From an uncultured Parasutterella sp. (GTDB taxonomy: Bacteria; Pseudomonadota; Gammaproteobacteria; Burkholderiales; Burkholderiaceae_F): a stretch of DNA of 23,539 nucleotides. Below are positions 1 through 7,741 of this stretch, piece after piece (within the stretch, counting starts at the first letter, position 1; each line of letters opens with the position of its first letter). The stretch lies in assembly GCA_900766055.1 (NCBI GenBank), contig CAAFTZ010000179.1, positions 1 to 23,539 on the forward strand. The letters are read 5' to 3'. A model generated the notes under the pieces. It searched no databases, was not told the origin of the DNA, and was given only the letters and a program-made list of their open reading frames with translations. The position numbers and the translations under genes are program-made.

Positions 1-368
1 CAGATGCTCCTTGCGTCAAGACTTGTCCGTTTGGTGCAAATTATTACGACGAAAACGGTTTAGTCCGGAATGATCCCAAGAAATGTGTCGGCTGCAATTA
101 CTGCGTTGCGAGCTGTCCGTATGACGCGCGCTGGTCTCATCCCGATAACGGACTTCCCATGAAGTGTATGAGCGAAGGCTGTTTGAAACTTATTAAACAG
201 GGAGAGCAGCCGGCTTGTGTTCAAGCTTGTCCGGCTCAGGCCAGGCTTTTTGGAGATGTAAAAGATCCTCAAAGCGAAATTTCCCAAAAGATTGCTTCCT
301 GCCGAACCGAACTTCTCATGCCGAACAAAGGCACAAAACCTAATTTCTTTGTCGTGGTGCAAAAATGA
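1..368 (+). CDS. 4Fe-4S ferredoxin subunit of a molybdoenzyme (DmsB/PsrB/NrfC type), 5' end missing
   Basis: This is the C-terminal part of an electron-transfer subunit; the reading frame is open at the left edge, with the first full codon at base 3. The visible 121 residues hold cysteine clusters typical of the four-cluster DmsB/PsrB/NrfC family: an APCVKTCP block, then KCVGCNYCVASCPYDAR, then a KC...C block followed by PACVQACP and an ARLFGD stretch. In the family this subunit passes electrons between the quinol-linked membrane anchor and a molybdopterin catalytic subunit, which should lie upstream of the window. The stop codon overlaps the start of the next gene (ATGA), which implies translational coupling. 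One oddity is that the third cluster starts C-x4-C (CMSEGC) where relatives usually have C-x2-C. The exact substrate cannot be told from this fragment. Confidence 0.9.
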   Translation, partial: DAPCVKTCPFGANYYDENGLVRNDPKKCVGCNYCVASCPYDARWSHPDNGLPMKCMSEGCLKLIKQGEQPACVQACPAQARLFGDVKDPQSEISQKIASCRTELLMPNKGTKPNFFVVVQK

Positions 369-1252
369 TTGATTTATCCACCGTTACTCCTCAGCTTCAA
401 GCCACCCATTGGGGATGGACAATCGCATTATTCCTTTGGCTCATTGGTTTGTCCGGAATGGGATTTTTTATCAACTATTGGACTCGACAGAAAAATTTTG
501 TCTATGTCCTGACGATTTGCGGAATTGCCGGATTAGCGTTAGTAACAAGTCACTTAGGACGCCTCACCAATCTCCCGATCGTGATTTTCTACGCACTTAA
601 AGACTTTTCCTTTAACTTTCAGTCTTGGATGATGATCGGCATTGTCCTTCTGTCACTGCTGAGCATTGGTTCTCTTTTCTACTCCATGATTTGCAGCGGA
701 GTGGTATTCAAAGGGGACAAATGGCAAAGATTGGCTCAATCCAATTTATTTAACGGGGTATTTGCCGTCCTTGGTGTTTGCAGCACAATTTACTCTGGAT
801 TTCTCCTCACTCAGGCGGTCGGGGTGACTATTTGGAATTCATCGCTCATTCCTGTTCTTTGGATTATGTCCGGTCTTACGAGTTCCATCGCTTTGCTGGA
901 GTTGATGTCAGCATTCGGCTTGGTTGACCACAAATCTGTCGGCTGGTGCTCCCGAACTTCGGTTTGGGTTGATACAGCTAAGCTCTTTGCGATTTTCTCT
1001 TTCATCTATGTTGCCTTAGGTTCGGCTTCTATAGGCACCAGAGTCGGAGCAGAAGCTCTTATCAGCGGTAATCAAGCTTTGATGTTTTGGATCGGAGGAA
1101 TCACTTTCGGCACAGCACTTCCTCTTCTGATCAATCTCACCACTCGAAGCCATAAAGCAATCGCAGGCGGTGCAATATTCGCTGTTTTCGGTGCCTTGTT
1201 TTTGAGAGCTTCCATCCTTTTTTCGGGATATTACGACGCCCTTAGCTTCTAG
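365..1252 (+). CDS. NrfD/DmsC-type polytopic membrane anchor subunit
   Basis: This 295-residue, strongly hydrophobic protein has about eight predicted membrane spans, the size and topology of NrfD/PsrC/DmsC anchors. Segments such as SGFLLTQAVGVTIWNSSLIPVLW resemble the PsrC/NrfD pattern, and SHLGR near residue 62 resembles the quinol-side histidine region of DmsC-like anchors. The family role is to oxidise or reduce menaquinol/ubiquinol and exchange electrons with the Fe-S partner. The start ATG overlaps the stop of the Fe-S gene by four bases, so the two are co-translated. Two hairpins lie just downstream. The choice between NrfD and DmsC family names is not secure, but the role as membrane anchor is. 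Confidence 0.85.
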   Translation: MIDLSTVTPQLQATHWGWTIALFLWLIGLSGMGFFINYWTRQKNFVYVLTICGIAGLALVTSHLGRLTNLPIVIFYALKDFSFNFQSWMMIGIVLLSLLSIGSLFYSMICSGVVFKGDKWQRLAQSNLFNGVFAVLGVCSTIYSGFLLTQAVGVTIWNSSLIPVLWIMSGLTSSIALLELMSAFGLVDHKSVGWCSRTSVWVDTAKLFAIFSFIYVALGSASIGTRVGAEALISGNQALMFWIGGITFGTALPLLINLTTRSHKAIAGGAIFAVFGALFLRASILFSGYYDALSF

Positions 1253-1271
1253 AGAAAAATACTAAAAAGTC

Positions 1272-1302
1272 AAACTGCAGAGAACCAGCCGCTCTGCAGT
1301 TT
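1272..1302 (+). terminator. Hairpin ending the Fe-S/NrfD operon
   Basis: An 11-bp perfect stem (aaactgcagag / ctctgcagttt) with a 9-base loop lies 20 bases after the anchor stop codon. The T-tract after it is poor (tgttctct), so termination may rely on this hairpin together with the next one. Confidence 0.55.
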
Positions 1303-1315
1303 GTTCTCTAAAGAA

Positions 1316-1350
1316 AAAATCCTTCCCAAGAAAGACTCGGGAAGGATTTT
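1316..1350 (-). terminator. Terminator hairpin downstream of argG, probably bidirectional
   Basis: A 12-bp perfect stem (aaaatccttccc / gggaaggatttt) with an 11-base loop lies 20 bases past the argG stop codon. Read on the minus strand it runs directly into a TTTTTTCTTT tract, a classic intrinsic terminator. On the plus strand it ends in TTTT and can also stop transcripts from the NrfD operon. Confidence 0.8.
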
Positions 1351-1369
1351 ATCTGTTCAAAGAACGAGA

Positions 1370-2707
1370 TTAGTCGTTGTCTTTGGTGCCTTTAAGCAGA
1401 GGCATAGAGCTGGAGCTGCCGCCGATAAGACCGGCCTTGGAGTAGATGCCGAGCTTGTTGCGTGTATCGACGATGTCGAGGTTGCGCATGGTCAGCTGGC
1501 CGATACGGTCGGAAGCTGTGAACATTGAGTCGCCCTTTTCCATTGTCAGGCGTTCCGGTTCGTATGTCAGGTTGGGAGAACGTGTATCGAGGATCGTGTA
1601 GTCATTGCCGCGGCGAAGTTCGATATCGACTTCACCGGTGATTGCACGAGCAACCCAGCGCTGAGCAGTTTCGCGGAGCATGATGGCCTGCGGGTCGAAC
1701 CAGCGGCCCTGGTAAAGCAGGCGGCCGAGTTTGATGCCGTTGATTCTCCACTGTTCGATTGTGTCTTCGTTGTGGATACCGGTCACGAGACGTTCGAAAG
1801 CAATATGGAGCAATGCCATTCCCGGGGCTTCGTAAATACCGCGGCTCTTGGCTTCGATAATACGGTTTTCGATCTGGTCGCTCATGCCGAGACCGTGACG
1901 GCCGCCGATGCGGTTGGCTTCGAGCATCAGTTCAACCTTGTCGTCGTATTCCTTGCCGTTAAGAGCAACAGGAATGCCCTCTTCGAAACGAACGGTGACT
2001 TTCTCAGGCTTGATGTCGACTTCTTCTTTCCAAAACGGAACACCCATGATCGGGTCAACGATCTTCATGCTGCTGTCGAGGTGTTCGAGGTCTTTGGCTT
2101 CGTGTGTCGCACCGAGCATGTTGGAGTCGGTGGAATAAGCCTTTTCCTTGCTCATCTTGTAGCCGAAACCGTTGTCGGCCAGGAACTGGCTCATTTCAGC
2201 ACGGCCGCCGAGTTCTGTGATGAACTCAACGTCAAGCCAGGGCTTGTAAATCTTGAGGTCGGGATTGGCGACTAAGCCGTAACGGTAGAAACGTTCGATA
2301 TCGTTTCCTTTGTATGTAGAGCCGTCGCCCCAAATATTGACGCCGTCTTCGCGCATTGCGTTGACGAGCATGGTGCCGGTAACGGCACGTCCGAGCGGAG
2401 TGGTGTTGAAGTAAGTAACGCCGCCGGTTGTGATGTGGAAAGCGTTGCTTTGAATAGCAGCGATGCCTTCGGCGACTAACTGTTCACGGCAGTCAACCAA
2501 GCGGGCGATCGAAGCACCGAAGTCCATAGCCTTTCGAGGAATTGCCTCGTAATCGTCCTCATCAGGCTGACCAAGGTTAGCAGTGTAAGCGCAAGGGAAA
2601 GCGCCTTTCTTTTTCATCCAAAGCAAAGCTGTGCTGGTGTCAAGACCGCCGGAGAAAGCAATACCGACTTTTTCACCGATCGGGAGGGATTTCAGGATAG
2701 TTTCCAT
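1370..2707 (-). CDS. argG: Argininosuccinate synthase (long, E. coli-type)
   Basis: This gene encodes cytosolic argininosuccinate synthase, which joins citrulline and aspartate using ATP in the seventh step of arginine synthesis. The protein has 445 residues, close to the 447 of the E. coli enzyme. It carries the N-terminal PP-loop AFSGGLDTS at residues 17-25 that binds ATP, followed by the YTANLGQPDEDDYEAIP and TTPLGRAVTGTML segments typical of the long ArgG type. It stands alone, with no other arg gene near it, between two respiratory loci, and is divergent from the flavoprotein gene at 3066. Its ribosome site is weak (GAAGAG some 14 bases before the ATG). An inverted repeat at 2752-2772 lies in the upstream region. 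Confidence 0.97.
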   Translation of the reverse strand: METILKSLPIGEKVGIAFSGGLDTSTALLWMKKKGAFPCAYTANLGQPDEDDYEAIPRKAMDFGASIARLVDCREQLVAEGIAAIQSNAFHITTGGVTYFNTTPLGRAVTGTMLVNAMREDGVNIWGDGSTYKGNDIERFYRYGLVANPDLKIYKPWLDVEFITELGGRAEMSQFLADNGFGYKMSKEKAYSTDSNMLGATHEAKDLEHLDSSMKIVDPIMGVPFWKEEVDIKPEKVTVRFEEGIPVALNGKEYDDKVELMLEANRIGGRHGLGMSDQIENRIIEAKSRGIYEAPGMALLHIAFERLVTGIHNEDTIEQWRINGIKLGRLLYQGRWFDPQAIMLRETAQRWVARAITGEVDIELRRGNDYTILDTRSPNLTYEPERLTMEKGDSMFTASDRIGQLTMRNLDIVDTRNKLGIYSKAGLIGGSSSSMPLLKGTKDND

Positions 2708-3065
2708 GACTTTATAAACTCTTCATTAACGAGGCTATGAACAAAATTTATGTTCGACGGGTGGTGTCGAACTCCAACATGACATTATGTCTAAAAAGAG
2801 GTGCCTAAAACTCTAGTTGAAACAAAAATTTTTTGATCTCTGCCTAGGTACTTTCCTCAACGAAGATGCTTTTCGACTTAGAGCTCCCATTGGGTCCCTC
2901 TGCGGCTGAGGTGCGGAAAATCCAATAAGTGAAACTGAAGTAAAAGTAGTTATATTCCTCCTCTAGTTGTGGCTTTGAATAATTAATCGTTTACACGCGA
3001 AAACGCCGGATCTAGAATTTCGTGCAAAGAAATTCATTAATAACAACCGTCAAAAAGGAGAAAAA
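2708..3065. other. 358-bp divergent intergenic region between argG and flavoprotein 1
   Basis: No convincing ORF or RNA gene is seen here. It must hold the promoters of argG (leftward) and of the flavoprotein gene (rightward). Visible structure includes the 7-bp inverted repeat gttcgac/gtcgaac (2752-2758 and 2766-2772), a short palindrome gacat-t-atgtc at 2781-2791, and a 5-bp inverted repeat cgttt/aaacg at 2988-3005. A strong ribosome site (aaggag) precedes the ATG at 3066. None of the repeats matches a known operator that I can name with confidence. Confidence 0.6.
2752..2772 (-). promoter_or_regulatory. Inverted repeat upstream of argG
   Basis: The arms gttcgac and gtcgaac (7 bp, perfect) flank a 7-base spacer 45-65 bases upstream of the argG start codon. 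This could be an operator or an mRNA leader hairpin. A possible -10 (TAATGT on the minus strand, about 2785-2790) lies just beyond it, which would put the repeat in the transcribed leader. No arginine repressor (ArgR) box is evident. Confidence 0.3.
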
Positions 3066-4577
3066 ATGCGGCTTTTCCGTAGAAGTCTGCTTCAAGTCGT
3101 CGTTACCGGAGCACTTTGCTCCGCCCTTCCCTCCATTGCTTTCGCACAGACGCAAAAGTTGGCCTCGGAATATGACGTTATCGTCATCGGTTCAGGATTT
3201 GCAGCTCTGGCAGCCGCCATTTCGGCCGCTGAAAACGGCGCAAAAGTTGTCGTTCTGGAAAAAATGCAGGTTGCCGGCGGCAACTCTTCCCGCTCCGGCG
3301 GCATGATGGCAATTCCCGGCTCCTCCGTCCAGAAAGAACAAGGCATCGAAGATTCTCCGGCCAAACTTGCAGCCGATATGAAGCGCATCGGTTTAGGCCT
3401 TGGGGACCCGGAACATATCAAGGTCGTGACAGAGCTTGCTGCTCCGACATTTGAATGGACAAAGAAACAAGGCGTGGTTTGGCGCACCGACTTGACCGGC
3501 AAAGGCGGACACTCCGCTCGCCGCTGTCTGATTACTGAAGAAGGCACAGGCCAAGGCATCTTGATCCCCTTCATGAAAAAGCTCAAAGAGCTTGGAGTTC
3601 CCGTCTTTACGGGAATGAAGGTTATCCGTTTGGATAAGAATAAAGACGGTCGAGTCATTGGTATCACGGCTCTTGAAGGTTACAGGTTTGGAAAAGAAGA
3701 TTCCGGCAAACCTGTCGAAATCAAAGCCAAAGACGGTGTCATCCTTGCTTTCGGCGGATTCTCGGCTGACGTTGCTTATCGCACGCGGCTCGATCCGAAG
3801 TTAACCGCCAACCTCAAGACGACGAACCAACCCGGCGCAACTGCCGAACTCATGCGTGAAGCCAGCAGAATCGGAGCTAATATTATTCAGGCGGATTGGA
3901 TCCAGTTCCTGCCGAACACCTCGCCCGATGAAGAAGGTATGGGTATGGGCTCGCACTTTGCCAGTGTCGGGGGCTCTCTGTACGGTCTGTGGATCAATAC
4001 CAAGACGGGCAAGCGCTTTACCGACGAATTCGGAGATCGTAAAACAACGACCGATGCGATCTTCAAAGTACTGGATTCCGGCGGAAGGACAATCTCCGTC
4101 ACGGACTCTGTCGGCGTTGCCTCTTTCAACAAGGTCCGTCCAGGCGCCATGAATATTCTGAGAAAGAACGGGGCCGTGAAGGAATACGCAACTTTTGAGG
4201 ACTTGGCTAAGGCATACGGAATGAATCCTGAAGCGCTCAAACAAACTTTTGCCGAATTCAATAAAGCTATTGAAAACGGAAAAGATACGGAATTCGGGCG
4301 CAAACTCGGTAAAGACATCAAGCCGCTGACGCATGCGCCTTACTACGTCTCTGAAATGAGTCCGAAGATTCACCACACGATGGGCGGTATCGCAACGGAT
4401 ACTTCGACCCGTGTCTTGTCAGTTGTTGACGACAAACCGATCCCCGGACTTTATGCGGCCGGTGAATGCACGGGCGGCATCCACGGTGCGGTCAGAATTG
4501 GTGCAAACGCAGTGATGGACTGCTTGGTAAACGGCAAATTAGCCGGCGAAACCGTGATGAAAGACGCTAAGAAATAG
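3066..4577 (+). CDS. Secreted FAD-dependent fumarate reductase-like flavoprotein 1 (no heme or FMN domain)
   Basis: The 503-residue protein begins with a Tat-like signal (RRSLLQ, hydrophobic core, cleavage likely after SIAFA near residue 27), so it should act in the periplasm. It has the FAD-binding GSGFAA loop (42-47), the dinucleotide acid at ..VVVLEK and the second FAD motif VILAFGGF (225-232). The domain is that of flavocytochrome c/urocanate reductase enzymes, which reduce alpha,beta-unsaturated acids. Judged by motif alignment with Shewanella Fcc3, Arg325 (GDRK), the His436-His437-TMGG motif and Arg477 (HGAVRIG) match the catalytic Arg402, His504 and Arg544. The His365 position is Leu282, so the substrate is probably not simply fumarate. 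There is no CxxCH heme domain and no FMN_bind domain, so the electron donor must be encoded elsewhere. It appears monocistronic and ends at a hairpin. Confidence 0.88.
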   Translation: MRLFRRSLLQVVVTGALCSALPSIAFAQTQKLASEYDVIVIGSGFAALAAAISAAENGAKVVVLEKMQVAGGNSSRSGGMMAIPGSSVQKEQGIEDSPAKLAADMKRIGLGLGDPEHIKVVTELAAPTFEWTKKQGVVWRTDLTGKGGHSARRCLITEEGTGQGILIPFMKKLKELGVPVFTGMKVIRLDKNKDGRVIGITALEGYRFGKEDSGKPVEIKAKDGVILAFGGFSADVAYRTRLDPKLTANLKTTNQPGATAELMREASRIGANIIQADWIQFLPNTSPDEEGMGMGSHFASVGGSLYGLWINTKTGKRFTDEFGDRKTTTDAIFKVLDSGGRTISVTDSVGVASFNKVRPGAMNILRKNGAVKEYATFEDLAKAYGMNPEALKQTFAEFNKAIENGKDTEFGRKLGKDIKPLTHAPYYVSEMSPKIHHTMGGIATDTSTRVLSVVDDKPIPGLYAAGECTGGIHGAVRIGANAVMDCLVNGKLAGETVMKDAKK

Positions 4578-4600
4578 TTCCTACTATTAATAATTAGCGG

Positions 4601-4637
4601 GCTGCCGAGAGGAAAACTTCGGCAGCTTAATTTTTTT
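4601..4637 (+). terminator. Intrinsic terminator after flavoprotein 1
   Basis: A perfect 8-bp stem (gctgccga / tcggcagc) with a 10-base loop is followed by ttaattttttt. It begins 24 bases past the stop codon. The T-tract overlaps the last codons of the convergent YgbA-family gene. Confidence 0.8.
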
Positions 4638-5046
4638 GAGTTGTCTGAGGACGCGGTTTAGCTGCAGTCGGTTTGGCCGGAGACTCACGGAAAAGCGCCG
4701 TGATATGTCTCAGAGAAAGGAAAGGATGCTTCAGTAGCAGTTTAGGACCGGAAAAAGCCATAATTTCTTTAGCTCTCTCCTTGTAGCCCTTCCCGTAGCA
4801 ATGAATATTGCATTTTGCGCAGACGGGCTTTTTCTCGCCGAAAGGGCAGCAAGCCAGTCTCTTCACTGAATATAAATAGAACTCCTCGCATTCGGGACAG
4901 AGTCCTTCTTTGGTGTTGTGATGAGCATGGCAGTAAATCTCGGTCATGATGCGAATCGTCTCAACATCCTTAGCGATATAAGGAAGCTTGAGCTGCTGTT
5001 CGCGTTTTTCACTGAGATTTAGCTTTTTAAGTTCATATTCAAACAT
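4627..5046 (-). CDS. YgbA-family cysteine-rich protein (nitrous oxide-stimulated promoter family)
   Basis: This small, 139-residue protein has the pattern of the YgbA_NO family (Pfam PF11756): an IRIMTEIYCHAHH segment, a CPEC pair, CCPFGEKKPVCAKCNIHCY, and a conserved tail GPKLLLKHPFLSLRH. The cysteines suggest a metal or Fe-S site, but the biochemical function is not established. In enteric bacteria ygbA is induced under nitrosative stress; whether that holds here is unknown. I chose the ATG at 5046 rather than a TTG 21 bases further upstream, because GGTGG lies seven bases before this ATG and the family starts close to this point. The C-terminal Pro/Lys-rich tail is outside the conserved domain. 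The gene is divergent from the molybdoenzyme at 5243. Confidence 0.8.
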   Translation of the reverse strand: MFEYELKKLNLSEKREQQLKLPYIAKDVETIRIMTEIYCHAHHNTKEGLCPECEEFYLYSVKRLACCPFGEKKPVCAKCNIHCYGKGYKERAKEIMAFSGPKLLLKHPFLSLRHITALFRESPAKPTAAKPRPQTTQKN

Positions 5047-5242
5047 CTGAAAACCACCAAAAAACAAGGGGAAATACAGAACCTTTCGGACGAGCTTATG
5101 ACGGAGCGCTTAAAATTTTATTAAGTAATGAGAATGAGTTGCATTTGAAAAAGTTTCAGAATGTTATTTCTCTGAATAATCAGCACACACTCAGCCATTC
5201 AAAGCAAAATACGAATATTCGACTGATGGAAAGCACGTTTGT

Positions 5243-7606
5243 ATGTCCGAAAACATCTCTGAAAATCCTGGCTCCGACATCCGAGAAGGAACTTCCGTAA
5301 CACATTGGGGAGTCGTGAAGACGACTGTTGTGAACGGCAAGATTTCTAAAATCGAACCGATCCCGCAGGACCGGCGCCCTTCTCCGAACTTGAAAGCTCT
5401 GGAGGAACTGCCTTATGCCTCTTCTCGGATTCGCTATCCGATGGTGCGCGAAAGCTACTTTAAAGAAGGAATAGCCTCAAGAGATCGCCGCGGAGAAGAT
5501 AAATGGGTACGCGTTTCCTGGGATGAGGCGCTTGATTTGATAGCCTCTGAACTTAAACGTGTTTATTCGGAGTACGGTCCGAGTGCGATTTTCGGTCAGT
5601 CGTATGGCTGGAAGTCACCGGGTACTGTGAATTCGGCCAGTACGCTTCAGAGAAGATTGCTGAGTCTTAGCGGGGGTTATGTTTCCGGCGTCAATTCTTA
5701 TTCAACTGCCGCAATCGGAACCATACTGCCCTATGTCGTCGGGACAGGCGATCCTCAGTCCACGGATTGGAATATTGTTCTTAAAAACAGTAAGCGTGTC
5801 GTGCTTTGGGGCGCGGATCCGATTGTCACGAATGACATCGACTGGTCAACGACGCTCCACAACTACTTCCCTTACCTGGAAAAACTCAAAACATCAGACA
5901 TTAAAACGATCGATATCAATCCGGTCAGAACAGAAACCGGGGAGTTTTTAGGAAGCGAATGGATCGCACCTAAGCCCGGAACGGATTGCGCCTTGATGTT
6001 AGGCATGATGTACGAGCTGGAAAGCTCGGGCAAAACAGATAAGAATTTCCTTAAAAACTGTACTTCCGGATTTGAGGTCTTCCGCGACTACCTCCTCGGG
6101 AAGTCTGACGGAATTCCTAAATCGCCTGAATGGGCCTCTGAAATTACGGGTATCCCGGCCGACAAAATTCGCCTCCTAACTCATGAATTAGCGGATAACC
6201 GCACCATGATCATGATGGGCTGGGGCATCCAAAGAATTCAGTACGGCGAGCAGCCGCATTGGATGGCATTCACGCTGGCAAGCATGCTGGGCCAAATCGG
6301 TTTACCGGGCGGAGGCATGGGCACGAACTACCACTATTCTTCCGGAGGCTGCTCCTTCCATATCGGCCCGATGATCGGAGGCTTAGCGTCTCGAGTTGAG
6401 CCGGTTCTTCCCAGATTAAAACCCTGGAAAGGAAGCGCCTATATCCCAGTTATGCGGTTTGCGGATTGTTTTCTGAACCCCGGAAAGACGATCGAACATA
6501 ACGGTAAAAGACTCACTTATCCTGATATTCGTATGGTGATGTGGACGGGCGGGAATCCTTTTGCCCATCAGCCCGAAACAAATCGTCTTCTCTCTGCGTG
6601 GAAGAAACCGGAGACCATCGTCGTCACGGATTGTTTTATGACGGCTACCGCACGTCATGCAGACATCGTGCTTCCGGCGCAAACCGTGTTCGAGCGCAAC
6701 GACATCTGCCCGATCGGAACCTATACGAATGACGGAATTGCGGCGAATCACGCCATGATCGCTCCGATTGGTGAATCTCGCTCCGATTATCAGATTTATT
6801 CAGAATTGGCCCGCCGAATGGGTGTTGAGCACGAATTTACACTTGGTCTGGACGAGATGGGATGGATTCGAGCCATCTACCAAGACGCAAAGAATCGAGG
6901 GTTAAGGTCAGGAATAGAGCTGCCCTACTTCGAAGAGTTCTGGCGTAAGGGGACTGTTTTTTATCCTGGAGGCGAGTCAAGCAAAGAATTCGTTGCATTC
7001 GAAGAATTCAGGAATGATCCTGCAGGCCACCCGCTTCGCACAGAAAGCGGCAAAATCCAGATCTTTAGTCCGAAAATCGCAAGTTACGGTTATGACGACT
7101 GCCGAGGATATCCAAGCTATTTTGAGCCGAGCGAGTCCTTAAACAATAAGAAGAAGTATCCGCTGGCATACATGTCCGGCAAAAGCGCGCACAGACTTCA
7201 CAGCCAATTAGACGGGACATCACACACGGCCTCTCATAACATCGGTGATCGAGAGGCGATATGGATTCATCCGGATAACGCCGCCGAGAGAGGAATTAAA
7301 ACCGGTGACGTCGTTCTTGTCCGCAACGATCGAGGAAGCGCTCTCGCCGGCGCCTTTGTGACCGATAAAGTTAGAAAAGACGTGGTTCTTCTTCGTCACG
7401 GCGGGTGGTTTGAGCCGCAAAAACAAGAAGACGGATCAACGCTTGATGTCCACGGCAACGCTAACAGCTTGACGATGGATGTTCCGACTTCCAAGCTCGC
7501 CTGCGGAAACGTAGCCTCTTCCGGACTTGTTGAAGTAGAAAAGTTCGAAGGTGATCTCCCTATCGTCAATATCAGAGAAGAAACAGTGCCTAAGCCTAAA
7601 CCATGA
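5243..7606 (+). CDS. Molybdopterin oxidoreductase of the DMSO/TMAO/biotin-sulfoxide reductase (TorA/DorA/BisC) type
   Basis: The 787-residue enzyme aligns by eye along its length with TorA/DorA/BisC: THWGVV start, RYPMVRESYFKEG, WVRVSWDEALDLIA, SYGWKSPG (120-127), SYSTAA (152-157), DINPVRTET, and a C-terminal molybdopterin-binding domain beginning YPLAYMSGKSAHRLHSQLD. In DorA, Tyr114, Trp116 and the molybdenum ligand Ser147 correspond here to Tyr121, Trp123 and Ser154, so it is a serine-ligated S/N-oxide reductase type. No N-terminal Fe-S cysteine motif is present, as expected for this group. No Tat signal is seen, and the frame is closed by a stop at 5177-5179 with no extra start upstream, so it is probably cytosolic like BisC. 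No TorC-like cytochrome partner adjoins it. Substrate is unknown: methionine or biotin sulfoxide, or another S/N-oxide. Confidence 0.92.
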   Translation: MSENISENPGSDIREGTSVTHWGVVKTTVVNGKISKIEPIPQDRRPSPNLKALEELPYASSRIRYPMVRESYFKEGIASRDRRGEDKWVRVSWDEALDLIASELKRVYSEYGPSAIFGQSYGWKSPGTVNSASTLQRRLLSLSGGYVSGVNSYSTAAIGTILPYVVGTGDPQSTDWNIVLKNSKRVVLWGADPIVTNDIDWSTTLHNYFPYLEKLKTSDIKTIDINPVRTETGEFLGSEWIAPKPGTDCALMLGMMYELESSGKTDKNFLKNCTSGFEVFRDYLLGKSDGIPKSPEWASEITGIPADKIRLLTHELADNRTMIMMGWGIQRIQYGEQPHWMAFTLASMLGQIGLPGGGMGTNYHYSSGGCSFHIGPMIGGLASRVEPVLPRLKPWKGSAYIPVMRFADCFLNPGKTIEHNGKRLTYPDIRMVMWTGGNPFAHQPETNRLLSAWKKPETIVVTDCFMTATARHADIVLPAQTVFERNDICPIGTYTNDGIAANHAMIAPIGESRSDYQIYSELARRMGVEHEFTLGLDEMGWIRAIYQDAKNRGLRSGIELPYFEEFWRKGTVFYPGGESSKEFVAFEEFRNDPAGHPLRTESGKIQIFSPKIASYGYDDCRGYPSYFEPSESLNNKKKYPLAYMSGKSAHRLHSQLDGTSHTASHNIGDREAIWIHPDNAAERGIKTGDVVLVRNDRGSALAGAFVTDKVRKDVVLLRHGGWFEPQKQEDGSTLDVHGNANSLTMDVPTSKLACGNVASSGLVEVEKFEGDLPIVNIREETVPKPKP

Positions 7607-7641
7607 CAATCTTTGTCCGATTTTCTTAATTAAAGAAACTC

Positions 7642-7680
7642 AAGCCTGCTCCGTACTAAAACTGCGCAGGCTTTGTGTTT
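7642..7680 (+). terminator. Terminator after the molybdoenzyme gene
   Basis: An 8-bp stem (aagcctgc / gcaggctt) with a 16-base loop, followed by a modest T-rich tail (tgtgttt), starts 35 bases past the stop codon. Confidence 0.6.
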
Positions 7681-7689
7681 GTAGGAGTA

Positions 7690-7710
7690 TTCTTATTTGG
7701 TGAATAAGAA
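7690..7710 (+). promoter_or_regulatory. Inverted repeat upstream of the MATE gene (possible operator)
   Basis: Perfect 8-bp arms ttcttatt / aataagaa are separated by 5 bases, 32-52 bases before the MATE start. A further ataagaataag copy of the arm follows at about 7723-7733, next to the ribosome site. Placement and symmetry suit a repressor site, but no local regulator gene pairs with it. Confidence 0.35.
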
Positions 7711-7741
7711 ATCAAACCAACTATAAGAATAAGGATCGGTC

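Noticed and set aside
1772..2275. 167-codon plus-strand open frame within argG
   Set aside because: It is a mirror of the argG coding sequence; argG is certain and fills the region.
2961..2975. Recurring tcctctagt-like strings (near 2961, 12858 and 2810)
   Set aside because: Copies are short, differ in flanks and position relative to genes, and are within what chance would give.
2800..3000. Possible small RNA in the argG/flavoprotein gap
   Set aside because: No clear terminator-like hairpin with a T-tract or conserved structure is visible; there is only AT-rich sequence and weak repeats.
3801..4376. Long antisense open frames inside flavoprotein 1 (also 3092-3667 and 3887-4321)
   Set aside because: All overlap a confident flavoprotein gene, have no ribosome site and resemble no family.
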